In this document: piece by piece, positions 7,131 to 15,675 of the stretch
Layout of the letters: every line of letters begins with the position of its first letter
Numbering within the stretch: position 1 is the stretch's first letter
DNA from: JAAZFF01 sp964405775
Lineage (GTDB): Bacteria; Verrucomicrobiota; Kiritimatiellia; RFP12; UBA3636
DNA length: 30,559 bases
Assembly (NCBI GenBank): GCA_964405775.1
Contig: CAYOPG010000021.1
Span: forward strand, 1 to 30,559
Direction: 5' to 3'
The notes under the pieces: generated by a model
What the model was told of the DNA's origin: nothing
The model's input: the letters and a program-made list of their open reading frames with translations, nothing else
Databases searched by the model: none
Translations under genes and position numbers: made by a program

Positions 7131-8459
7131 TTACAACTCGCGCCGCCGCAGAACCAAAGCGCCCAGAAATCCGAAGCAGATCGGCTGTACTATCGATGTC
7201 CATAAAACACAGCGGCCAACTCGCTTCATGTCTATCGCTACGCCGTCGCCTAGTCTGTCCAAAGCATGGGTGTCCGCGAACGGCGAAGTGAAAGCGTTTA
7301 CTGTGTGGAAGATCGCGGAGGACATCTTAGCTGCCACAATTTTTATTGAAGTTTGACTGCCTGCTATATTCCTCTCCCTGATTTTCGTCTCTATGGCGTC
7401 TTCGAATAGCGTCCCCTGACCAAGTAGCAGCAGACAAACAATTGCGGTTGCGGTAAACGCCGCCACCGGGAACGAAAACAGAATCCCGCAGGTTATGCCA
7501 ATAGCAGACAGCAGAGCCAGCATGGATATAAGCGCGAGCCAGCACTTGAACATGTTCCATAAAAGCCCGCCGTCCGGTACATAAGCTTTTAGCGACTCTG
7601 TCTGGTGTACCAGCACTCCGGATCCCGTCTCGGGATCTTCTGTGTTTTCAAACGAAACCGTTATCCTTCGAGTGTCTTCATTTATCGCTCCAGCAACAAC
7701 GTCGAACGTTGCTGAGCTTATGTCGTTTTCCTCTATGACATGGGTAGCCACAACTTTACCGGCTTCATTATAGACGCGGCAAATACCTTTGCTGCCTCCC
7801 GCAGTGCCAGCAGCCGATATAAATGAAAATTCAATTCGTATTGGTAGCGCCGCATCCCCATTTTCGAGCTGCATCTCCCATTTCCGCACCTGGCCGGGAT
7901 CCACTGGCGCGTAAGAGGTAAGCAAATAGTAGCGTATCAATTCCAGCACGTCCTCCTCTTTTACATTCTCAGGCAACTCTCCGAGCGATTTCAAGTAATC
8001 GTACCTCTCGTGCACCATTTGTTCTATAGCGGCGGGGTCGTTTGTTAGTAAACGTGATACAGCTGTGTCTTCTTTTGAAAACCCTTTCAACCGCAGTTGT
8101 AACACGAGTACGGCCATGACGAATGCTAGCAGGAAAATGTTGATTATGAGCAGAGATAGCCATCTTCCTAGCCAAATCTCAAATGAATGCACAGGAGTGA
8201 CCGCCGTTCCTATATGGCATCCTGTCTCTACATCTCCCGCAACAGCAGAGCATCCAATCCAAAGACTAGCCGCCCCGAGAACGGCAAATGCGAGGGCAAG
8301 TGTCCATGTCAGTTGCATCCGCAGTTCTCCCGCAGGAGTCCCGTCTCCCTTGATGGACGTAGCGACTACGGCAAGTAAAATCAGAAGCGCAAGAACAAGT
8401 TTCGAGCGCAGGGCTGACCTCAAACCCAGAATGCATACTGAAGCGACTCGCTTCGTCAT
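7131..8459 (-). CDS. ABC-2 type exporter permease (distal)
   Basis: This 442-residue integral membrane protein is the third gene of an ABC exporter operon. It has an N-terminal helix (about 16-35), two more hydrophobic segments before residue 125 and a large soluble loop between about 130 and 300 with a beta-rich character. A cluster of C-terminal membrane helices follows. This layout is typical of ABC-2 permeases with an extracytoplasmic insert. Its ATG overlaps the stop of the ATPase gene by four bases (ATGA, 8459-8456), implying translational coupling. The transported substrate is unknown. It converges on ilvD with only 15 bases between the stops and no visible terminator. Confidence 0.75.
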   Translation of the reverse strand: MTKRVASVCILGLRSALRSKLVLALLILLAVVATSIKGDGTPAGELRMQLTWTLALAFAVLGAASLWIGCSAVAGDVETGCHIGTAVTPVHSFEIWLGRWLSLLIINIFLLAFVMAVLVLQLRLKGFSKEDTAVSRLLTNDPAAIEQMVHERYDYLKSLGELPENVKEEDVLELIRYYLLTSYAPVDPGQVRKWEMQLENGDAALPIRIEFSFISAAGTAGGSKGICRVYNEAGKVVATHVIEENDISSATFDVVAGAINEDTRRITVSFENTEDPETGSGVLVHQTESLKAYVPDGGLLWNMFKCWLALISMLALLSAIGITCGILFSFPVAAFTATAIVCLLLLGQGTLFEDAIETKIRERNIAGSQTSIKIVAAKMSSAIFHTVNAFTSPFADTHALDRLGDGVAIDMKRVGRCVLWTSIVQPICFGFLGALVLRRREL

Positions 8460-9337
8460 TTGTTATTGCCCTTTTCGCGTTCAAGCGTCTGTAGAAAATA
8501 CTCTTCTAGAGTCATAGAAGGGTGGTCTAACGCCACCTCCCCGTTGTCTTTCTCTATCTCGAGTTTAAGAGAATTGACTCGATCCTTGTACGCCATGCCT
8601 GTCGTCAACCTCACCTGACCGCGCTTTTCAAGAAGCTTAGATAGTTCGCCTTCGGCGCAGATGCGCCCGTCTGTCAGTATTGCTACCCTGTCGCAAACGT
8701 CTTCCACTTCGGCTAGCAGGTGTGAAGACAGCAGCACGGTTTTCCCGTGCGTCGCCAAATCTTTTATTAGCATTTTCACGTCGTGACGTCCAATTGGGTC
8801 AAGTCCCGAGGTTGGTTCGTCGAGGATTACAAGGTCAGGGTCGTTCAGAAGTGCCTGTGCAAGCCCGATGCGTCGAGCCATCCCCTTGGAAAATTCACCA
8901 ATAGGCCTATCGGCGGCGGCGGTCATGTTTGTTTTCTCAAGGAGAGTCTGTATTCTCTCTTGCGCCCTTTGCTTGGGCATGTTGAAGAGCCCTGCGTAAT
9001 AGCGGAGAGTTTCCCGCGGCGTAAGATATGGATGGAACTGCGAAAGCTCCGGCATGTACCCGAGGCGCGCCCGGGCGCGTTTGTCATCGGGTTTCATTCC
9101 GAAGAGCGTCACGTTTCCATCAGTGGCTCTCAGGAGTCCAAGAAGCATTTTGATGGTGGTGCTTTTGCCGGATCCGTTTGGTCCGAGAAGCCCGAATACC
9201 TCGCCACTGCCTATAGAGAAGCTGACACCGTCCACCGCTAGTTTCTTTGGTCTGCGCCAGAAGTCGCGGAATATTTTTTTCAGATTTACAGCCTCCACCA
9301 CTGCGGCCTCGGCTCCGTTGTCATTTTTTTTGTCCAT
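8456..9337 (-). CDS. ABC transporter ATP-binding protein (NatA/CcmA type)
   Basis: This 293-residue ATPase energises the two flanking permeases. Walker A is GPNGSGKST at 52-60. The signature EFSKGMARRIGLAQALL and Walker B with DLVILDEPTSGLDP follow at normal spacing, and the switch histidine is in LLSSHLLAEVED. The ~60-residue tail after the nucleotide-binding domain is usual for exporters of this subgroup. The PELSQFHPYLTPRETLRYYAG region also matches the subgroup linked to ABC-2 permeases (multidrug, polysaccharide or GldA-like systems). It starts 8 bases after the upstream permease stop and overlaps the downstream permease, so the three genes are one operon. Confidence 0.9.
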   Translation of the reverse strand: MDKKNDNGAEAAVVEAVNLKKIFRDFWRRPKKLAVDGVSFSIGSGEVFGLLGPNGSGKSTTIKMLLGLLRATDGNVTLFGMKPDDKRARARLGYMPELSQFHPYLTPRETLRYYAGLFNMPKQRAQERIQTLLEKTNMTAAADRPIGEFSKGMARRIGLAQALLNDPDLVILDEPTSGLDPIGRHDVKMLIKDLATHGKTVLLSSHLLAEVEDVCDRVAILTDGRICAEGELSKLLEKRGQVRLTTGMAYKDRVNSLKLEIEKDNGEVALDHPSMTLEEYFLQTLEREKGNNK

Positions 9338-9345
9338 AAAATGAT

Positions 9346-10347
9346 TTATCCTAAATCTCTCGTCTTGAAAGAAATTGATCCGAGAGTCAGCACAAAAGCC
9401 ACATATGTCAGTGCATAAATCGTAGCACGAGCTACGAATTGCGTTGGAATCGTTCCGCCGCCGCCGAGGGAATCCGCTACCCAGAAATGCTGAACATCGG
9501 GTACAATCGCATACAGCGTCTGCGTCACTGCGCCGGCACCACTGAAGACTGAATCTGCCAGAAAACCTAAAAACAGTATTATAAAGGCGGTGGCTATTGC
9601 GGCACCAGTCTGCAATCTAGTGGAAAGCGCCGTGGCAATTGCAGCAAAAATCATGAGCAAAAGCATTATAAGAAACGTAGCCGGCAATATTCTAAAGTCC
9701 ATGGCTAGAGCGTATTCAGCAAACCCGTTCCAGGATCCTTCCAGCGAAAATAGACCACTGGAAATAAAAAGCGTGGTCTGAAGCAACGCCAGAAACAAAA
9801 AAAACCAGAGACCGAAACGGCGCATTTTCCACCAGTTGACGAATGCCGCCAGTGCTAGTGCTAACACAGGCATCGCCATTGCGGCAATGCCACAATAAAC
9901 ATCTTTGACGTAGCCTGCAAAATTCACGTTTTCTATGTACCGTTCGGAGCTCCGCTCCGCGAAAAGAATTGCAAGAGTCTGGCAATAAACGAATAGAAGT
10001 ATGATGCAAAACGCGCCAAAAAACTTACCCAGCAGAAACAATGTGCGGGAAACCGGTTTTGAAACCGCAGCGGAAGCCGTTCCTCCGCTTATCTCTCTGG
10101 AAAGCGTGAAGCCGGAAGTGAAGACCGCGATCAAAATGCCAAAAATCAGCATGAACGCGAGTCCTCCGTCACGGGTCAGTCGTCCAGCCTCTCCAAGAGT
10201 ATGCAATTGGATCAAAGGTTGCAAAATCGTCAGTTCAATGCAGGTGAAAACCAGCAGAAAACAGACCGGTTGCTGCATGCCCTCCAACGCAGTTGCGGAC
10301 GAAATGGTTGCAGTCGTTCTTAAGAGCCGTCTGATTTTACTGAACAT
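9346..10347 (-). CDS. ABC-2 type exporter permease (proximal)
   Basis: This 333-residue membrane protein has about six hydrophobic segments (near 25-45, 65-85, 110-130, 155-175, 180-200 and 225-270) and a last helix near the C-terminus. The stretch SREISGGTASAAVSKPVSR after the second helix is the cytoplasmic coupling motif seen in NosY/ABC-2 permeases. It lies 10 bases downstream of htpG and 8 bases upstream of the ATPase gene, all on the same strand. Substrate unknown. Confidence 0.8.
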   Translation of the reverse strand: MFSKIRRLLRTTATISSATALEGMQQPVCFLLVFTCIELTILQPLIQLHTLGEAGRLTRDGGLAFMLIFGILIAVFTSGFTLSREISGGTASAAVSKPVSRTLFLLGKFFGAFCIILLFVYCQTLAILFAERSSERYIENVNFAGYVKDVYCGIAAMAMPVLALALAAFVNWWKMRRFGLWFFLFLALLQTTLFISSGLFSLEGSWNGFAEYALAMDFRILPATFLIMLLLMIFAAIATALSTRLQTGAAIATAFIILFLGFLADSVFSGAGAVTQTLYAIVPDVQHFWVADSLGGGGTIPTQFVARATIYALTYVAFVLTLGSISFKTRDLG

Positions 10348-10357
10348 GCCCTACATT

Positions 10358-12277
10358 CTACATCACCATCAGCTTGCTTACCAGCTTATTGAATCGGGAT
10401 GGGTTTTCCAAAGGTGTGCCCTCAGCAAGACGAGCCTGTGCGAATAAAATGTCGGAATAGTCCGCAAGTGATTCGGAAGAAGTGTCAGAAGAGGCGAGCT
10501 CGAGCATTTTCCTGGTGACGGGATGGTTCGGGTTCAACTCCATGATGCGAAGGGTTTTGGGAACGTCTTCGTTGAATGCCTTCAACACGCGCTCCATGTG
10601 TGCGCTGTAGCCATATTCATCCGCCACTAGGCAGCTGGCGGAGTCAGTGAGTCTCGAGGACAGTCGCACTGTTTTTATATCCTCCTTGAATCGCTCTGCT
10701 AGATAGTCGGTGAGGGGTTTGAATTCCTTGTCTGTTTCGGTGAGCTCCGGCTTGCCATCGGCGTCTTTCTTTTTTCCTGTGCCGTCGAGATCCAATTCTC
10801 CACGATCAGCCGCACGGAGCTTTTTGCCGTCGTACTCGGTCAGGCGCTGGGCGACGAATTCGTCTATAGGGTCGATGAAAAAGAGCACCTCGTATCCATG
10901 CTGCGCGAAAGCCTCAAGAATTGGTGAACTTTTAGCAGTGGAGAATGTGTCTGCAGATATGTAATATATCTCCTTCTGCGACTCGGGCATCCTGTCAACG
11001 TATTCTCGAAGCGAAACTGGTTTGGTTTCGTCGTCGGACAGGGTAGAGGGGAATGAGATCAGTTCTTTGAGTTTGTCGTAATTCTCCCAATCGCTTTGCA
11101 CCCCTTCTTTGATCATGCGGCCGAACTGCCTGTTGAATTTGGCAAAATCCTCAGGGCGGTTTTTCTTCATGTCCTCGATATTGGAGATGATCTTTCCAAC
11201 CAACACCTTGCGTATCCGGCGGATGACGGCGTCGTCCTGCAGCATTTCACGCGACACGTTGAGCGGCAGGTCGGAAGATTCGACAACGCCGCGCACAAAA
11301 GAGAGGTAGCGTGGAAGGAGCTCTTTAATGTCATCTCCTATGAACACATTGCGAGCGTATAGGTGCAAACCATGCTTGGCGTTCTCGCGATACATGTCGA
11401 AAGGGGCTATTGACGGGATAAAGAGCAGTGCGGTGAACTCTGTTGCACCTTCGGCGGAGACCCGTATCGTCGAGAGTGGGTTTTCGGAGTCGTGCGATAT
11501 ATGCTTGTAGAAGTTGTTAAGGTCGTCATCCGAAGTCTCGTCCTTTGAGCGTTTCCAGATGGCCTTCATTGAGTTGAGTGTTTCCGGCTCGTTCTTGTCT
11601 TCCTCTTCATCCTTCGTGTCCGAGTCTTTCTTGATACTTGGATCGGGCATAAGTACGATGGGATACTGGATGTAGTCGGAATATTTGCGTACAATCTCGC
11701 GGAGAGTCCATGGGTCGAGAAACTCCTTCATGTCCTCACGTATATGGAGGGTGATTTCCGTCCCGTTGGAAAAATCATCGCCGATTTCGTCTATCTGGTA
11801 GTTCTCCTTGCCGTCGGAAACCCATGAAACCGCAGTCTCACCGAGTTTACGCGTTTTCAATTCTACTTCATCCGCGACCATGAATGCTGCATAGAAGCCG
11901 ACACCAAACTGCCCAATAAGTTCCGGGGCGTTGGCTTTGTCCTTCATTGCGCTTAGGAATTTCCGCGTCCCGGAGGAAGCGACAGTGCCGATATTGTCCT
12001 CGACCTCCTGGAGATTCATGCCGATGCCATTGTCTGCCACGACAAGCGTCTTTGCTTCCTTGTTGGGCGTGATTGATATCTGAAATGGCTCCTCAGACGC
12101 CTGGGAATTATCGGTAAGGGACTCGAAGCGGGCACGGTCTATGGCGTCTGACGCGTTGGAGATCAGTTCGCGCAGAAAAACTTCTTTTTTTGAATAAAGC
12201 GAGTTAATCACAAGGTCGAGCAATTCGCTGACCTCTGTCTTGAATTTTCTTGTCTTTTTACTCATATTTTTACTCAT
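10358..12277 (-). CDS. htpG: Chaperone HtpG (bacterial Hsp90)
   Basis: This 639-residue ATP-dependent chaperone acts as a cytoplasmic homodimer in late protein folding and stress recovery. All N-terminal ATP-site motifs are present: ELISNASDAIDRARFESL, ADNGIGMN, GTVASSGTRKFL and the lid GQFGVGFYAAFMVADE. The middle domain has the conserved SLREYVDRMPESQKEIYY stretch, and the C-terminal dimerisation domain is full length. An acidic linker lies near residue 220. Two in-frame ATGs lie 12 bases apart (12277 and 12265); the first has AAGGA 11 bases upstream. No CIRCE element was seen in the 45-base gap upstream, so it is probably cotranscribed with the metallopeptidase gene. Confidence 0.96.
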   Translation of the reverse strand: MSKNMSKKTRKFKTEVSELLDLVINSLYSKKEVFLRELISNASDAIDRARFESLTDNSQASEEPFQISITPNKEAKTLVVADNGIGMNLQEVEDNIGTVASSGTRKFLSAMKDKANAPELIGQFGVGFYAAFMVADEVELKTRKLGETAVSWVSDGKENYQIDEIGDDFSNGTEITLHIREDMKEFLDPWTLREIVRKYSDYIQYPIVLMPDPSIKKDSDTKDEEEDKNEPETLNSMKAIWKRSKDETSDDDLNNFYKHISHDSENPLSTIRVSAEGATEFTALLFIPSIAPFDMYRENAKHGLHLYARNVFIGDDIKELLPRYLSFVRGVVESSDLPLNVSREMLQDDAVIRRIRKVLVGKIISNIEDMKKNRPEDFAKFNRQFGRMIKEGVQSDWENYDKLKELISFPSTLSDDETKPVSLREYVDRMPESQKEIYYISADTFSTAKSSPILEAFAQHGYEVLFFIDPIDEFVAQRLTEYDGKKLRAADRGELDLDGTGKKKDADGKPELTETDKEFKPLTDYLAERFKEDIKTVRLSSRLTDSASCLVADEYGYSAHMERVLKAFNEDVPKTLRIMELNPNHPVTRKMLELASSDTSSESLADYSDILFAQARLAEGTPLENPSRFNKLVSKLMVM

Positions 12278-12322
12278 ACGTTATTTGTTCCTTGACACAT
12301 CTTATTTTGAATGCCGCGACTC

Positions 12323-13042
12323 TCAATCGCGATTCCTGCCTCCCAGAACGCCAGATCTGACCAGATAATATAGCAGGGTGAGTATTGAGCTTGCTGCCGC
12401 AGCGACGTAAGTCAGAAATGCAGCGTTTAAAACTTTGCCGGAATCCGCCGATTCGGCTTGAGTTACAATGCCGGTTGCAACCATCTGTTCCTTGGCGCGC
12501 TTGCTGGCGTTCCACTCAACAGGCAGGGTTACAAGCGAAAACATCACCGCTCCGCTGAAGAGTATGATGCCGATTTTTATCAACATTAGCCCCAAGGCTG
12601 CTCCGGACGACATCAACATAAAACCAATTATGATAACCCAATATGAAAAGGTGCTGCCAAGTTGAGCAACCGGCACAAGCGCCGACCTCCAGACCAGAGG
12701 TTTGTAGCCTTGAGCGTGCTGAAGCGCGTGTCCCGCCTCGTGGCAGGCGACTCCAACGGCGGAAAGACTTGACGAGTCGTAAACATCGTTTGAAAGTCGC
12801 AGGGTTTTGGAGGTTGGATCGTAGTGGTCCCCAAGAAAACCTTGGGCATGCCCGATAGTGACATCGTTCGTCCCCGAGCGGGCCAGCATCAAAGCAGCAG
12901 CCTGAGCTCCGGTCATGCCGCTAGATGTTCTTTTCTGTGAATACTTAGCGAAAGTCGATTTAACCTTTACCGATGCAATCATTGATAGTATCAGCGCCGG
13001 AGCGAGCATTATCATGTAGAGTGGATCGAATTGTGTAAACAT
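12323..13042 (-). CDS. Membrane zinc metallopeptidase, YugP family
   Basis: This 239-residue protein has an N-terminal membrane helix (about 8-24) and the zinc-binding motif HEAGH at 101-105, preceded by SAVGVAC. At least two hydrophobic segments follow (about 130-170), and there is a last one near 210-230. The NDVYDSSSLSAVG and LPVEWNASKRAKE phrases match the YugP/zinc metallopeptidase family of unknown substrate. The start has AGGG 6 bases upstream. It is the first gene before htpG and the ABC exporter on the same strand, which suggests a role in membrane or envelope protein quality control. Confidence 0.85.
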   Translation of the reverse strand: MFTQFDPLYMIMLAPALILSMIASVKVKSTFAKYSQKRTSSGMTGAQAAALMLARSGTNDVTIGHAQGFLGDHYDPTSKTLRLSNDVYDSSSLSAVGVACHEAGHALQHAQGYKPLVWRSALVPVAQLGSTFSYWVIIIGFMLMSSGAALGLMLIKIGIILFSGAVMFSLVTLPVEWNASKRAKEQMVATGIVTQAESADSGKVLNAAFLTYVAAAASSILTLLYYLVRSGVLGGRNRD

Positions 13043-13147
13043 GTTTTTCCCTAATTTGGAGTTGTTATTTGTGTCGCGTCTCAGATGTAAGCAATAAATG
13101 TGCCTCGGGGAAATAAGTTCATTTTTTCTTAAAACTGCACAAGAAAT

Positions 13148-13163
13148 GTCGCTTTTGTGCGAC
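13148..13163 (-). terminator. Weak hairpin after the rhamnosidase gene
   Basis: GTCGC and GCGAC form a 5-bp stem around a six-base loop, 27 bases after the stop of the minus-strand rhamnosidase gene. Only a short, mixed T-stretch follows, so termination is doubtful. Confidence 0.2.
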
Positions 13164-13189
13164 TTAATGTCTCACTTGGTGCCATCCCA

Positions 13190-15577
13190 TTAAATATCCA
13201 CCGTAACTGTCTGTTTGCCTTCGTGAAGTGCGCGTTCGACATCGCCGAAAATGAATTTCCCCGAGAGCCCTGCCGGTAGTGTAATAACACCGTGAATTTT
13301 CCCTTTGATAATTTCAAAAACCACTTCTATCTTTCCTGATGGGTGAGCCATGCTTCCTGACGCTTTGAGGAGTTTTCCGAGCTGAGGGCGGATTTCAACC
13401 GTGCTGAACCCCATTGAAGATGGGCGGATGCCGAGTATTGTCGTGTAGAAATGGTAAAGCGGGTGTGCGCCCCAGCCATGGCAATCAGAGCGGCTAGGCT
13501 CTGGTTCTTCGATAGTTGTCTTTAGTCCATTGCTTTCCAGATCGTACCAGAGGTCGAGGCGGTTGAACAATGCGCAGCCATGACCGGTTTTAGCGAATGC
13601 TTCGAAGAGATAGTGGGTGAAATATATTGTAGTCCGTGCTATGTCGGTTGCTTCTACAAGAGATTCGGCAACTGTCTTTTCAAGCTGAGGTTCCAGTGTG
13701 CCGCCCAGGATGGCCAAGCACTGTGAATGCTCAGAGAAATGCCGGTGATCAGGATTTTCTGAAAACAGCTTGCGTTTACAGTCCCAGAAAACACGTTTTG
13801 CGACAGTGGATATTTCATGGGCGATCCGCCTGTAGCGCGCTGCCAGTTCATTTTCACCAAGCCATTGCTCTACGTCTGCTGCGGAACGAAGGGCAAGTAT
13901 TACGAGCCACTGGAGCAGCCCGTTCACCTCCTGATCTCCGCCCGGAGGTACGCCCCAGTTGCGGCCGCGGTCAGGGTCTTTCCAGTCTGGCACCCAGTCT
14001 ACGAAATTCCAGCCGTTTTGTGCTTTGACGAGACCTTGCTCATTCCTCGACCGGATAAATGTTTCCAGCACGCTCCTTACGCCTGGCATTAGACCTATCA
14101 CATAGCTGGCTTCGCCGCGCCAGAGAGAATAGTCGTGTACCATAAGAGTCCACATCAAGGAAAAGGGCGGTATTATCTGAGCCGTTGGACTCGGGTAGCA
14201 AGAACAGGTCAGACCGCGAGAGTTTATCCGAGAGGCATCGAACATGCGAAGTGCCTTGCGTTGGAGGCGTGCATCGGTTGCCAGAGAATATGTAACCAAG
14301 GCCTGAACTCTCGTGTCGCCTGCATACATGAGCTGTTCGTAGTAAGGGCAGTCGAAGAATGTTTCGTGGCTACACATTTGCAAGCCGCGCAGTGACATGC
14401 GCCCGATACCTGCCCAACGGGCATCGTCGCAGCTCATCTCGCTTTCTGGTTCCAGAGGGTAACGTGTTTCCAAGAAAGACAACGATTCAAGAACCATCTC
14501 CTCATTGGCTGTTTTGACTACAATCTCAACAAAACGTCCGCTTTCCCACCATAGCGTCCGGAAGAGCCTTTCCCTCCCGCCATCAGGGCGGAAATTGCTG
14601 CCAACACCGATGAAGCGCTTGCCATTGATCTCGTTGCGATTCCCTTTGCGCGCTGCGTTTGTCTCTCCACCGCCGCTTATTTTCCCTTCTTTCTCATAAA
14701 GCCCCTCAGCCCACTTCACCGTTATCGTCGCACCGCCGCCTCCGCTTGTCTTTATCAATGGGTATGCGCAGTAATACTCATTGAAATCGAGAATAACCCG
14801 CCTCGCCGTGTTTGCCGGAATGCGCAATCCCTCGCCGTGGAGCACCCGCTCCCATCCGTCATGTTCAACGTCGAGGTTGCGCTCTGGCAGTACTAACGGA
14901 TCGCAGTCCACTGGCTCTTCAACATGGCGTACTATGGCGGAAGGCACCGGCTTCGATAGCATCGGCGGTAGCATCGCGGGTGTAAGCTGGTGTATCCTCC
15001 TGAAAACATTTTTCCTGCTGCCATCGGCGCCGTGGTCGAGCGTAATCACCGGTTCCCACCCATCCCCGGCGCCTGTCTCGAAGCCCCAAGGGTAGCTAAA
15101 CCCATCTATGTCGTTGCGTTTGCCGCCTCCCCATGACATCTCGCACGGGGTGAACGAGATTCCTGTGATCCGTTTGGCCTGCCAGTCCGCAACGCCGCTT
15201 CCGACGATACTGATGAATTCATCCTCTGCCGAGCATAGGAATCCGTGAAAAACGCTCATCTGCGCGGCAGGTGCGCCACTGCCCAGCATCCATGTCTTGG
15301 CTACCAGAGAATGGTCACCGGCCGGGAGCGTAAGTTCGTACGTTTCGTAGAACCAATTGTACATGTCGCCTCGTTCGCTTCCGCGGCCGATGACATTTCC
15401 GTCCAAATAGAGTTCATAGCGCTCATCGGCAGTCACATGTATTTTAAAAGTAGCGTCACGGTCAAGTGTGAACAAGCGCCTATACCCGATTACGAATGGA
15501 GCGGGGCCTGTTTCCGCAATAGATATCCACTTGCAGGGCCACTGCCCACGGTGATGCCAGTGCATATTCGGATACAA
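13190..15577 (-). CDS. Alpha-L-rhamnosidase, GH78-like
   Basis: This 795-residue protein has an N-terminal beta-sandwich region (about 1-260) and then the (alpha/alpha)6 barrel of family GH78, which releases terminal L-rhamnose from plant or bacterial glycans. The barrel entry motif FFDCPYYEQLMYAGDTRVQ near residue 400 carries the acids expected in GH78, and a C-terminal beta-domain follows (STVEIRPQLGKLL). No signal peptide is evident, so it may act on imported oligosaccharides. The chosen start is TTG at 15577. ATG at 15565 is the alternative, and the frame is closed by a stop about 24 bases further up. It lies 98 bases after iorA on the same strand, so readthrough is possible. Confidence 0.8.
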   Translation of the reverse strand: MYPNMHWHHRGQWPCKWISIAETGPAPFVIGYRRLFTLDRDATFKIHVTADERYELYLDGNVIGRGSERGDMYNWFYETYELTLPAGDHSLVAKTWMLGSGAPAAQMSVFHGFLCSAEDEFISIVGSGVADWQAKRITGISFTPCEMSWGGGKRNDIDGFSYPWGFETGAGDGWEPVITLDHGADGSRKNVFRRIHQLTPAMLPPMLSKPVPSAIVRHVEEPVDCDPLVLPERNLDVEHDGWERVLHGEGLRIPANTARRVILDFNEYYCAYPLIKTSGGGGATITVKWAEGLYEKEGKISGGGETNAARKGNRNEINGKRFIGVGSNFRPDGGRERLFRTLWWESGRFVEIVVKTANEEMVLESLSFLETRYPLEPESEMSCDDARWAGIGRMSLRGLQMCSHETFFDCPYYEQLMYAGDTRVQALVTYSLATDARLQRKALRMFDASRINSRGLTCSCYPSPTAQIIPPFSLMWTLMVHDYSLWRGEASYVIGLMPGVRSVLETFIRSRNEQGLVKAQNGWNFVDWVPDWKDPDRGRNWGVPPGGDQEVNGLLQWLVILALRSAADVEQWLGENELAARYRRIAHEISTVAKRVFWDCKRKLFSENPDHRHFSEHSQCLAILGGTLEPQLEKTVAESLVEATDIARTTIYFTHYLFEAFAKTGHGCALFNRLDLWYDLESNGLKTTIEEPEPSRSDCHGWGAHPLYHFYTTILGIRPSSMGFSTVEIRPQLGKLLKASGSMAHPSGKIEVVFEIIKGKIHGVITLPAGLSGKFIFGDVERALHEGKQTVTVDI

Positions 15578-15675
15578 GGCCTCGTATGGATCGCAATTTT
15601 AATATACTCTGACTGATTTTGGCTTATGTTTTTGCATTTGTAAATCTTTATTCTGTGGATTGTGACTGTCAAATG

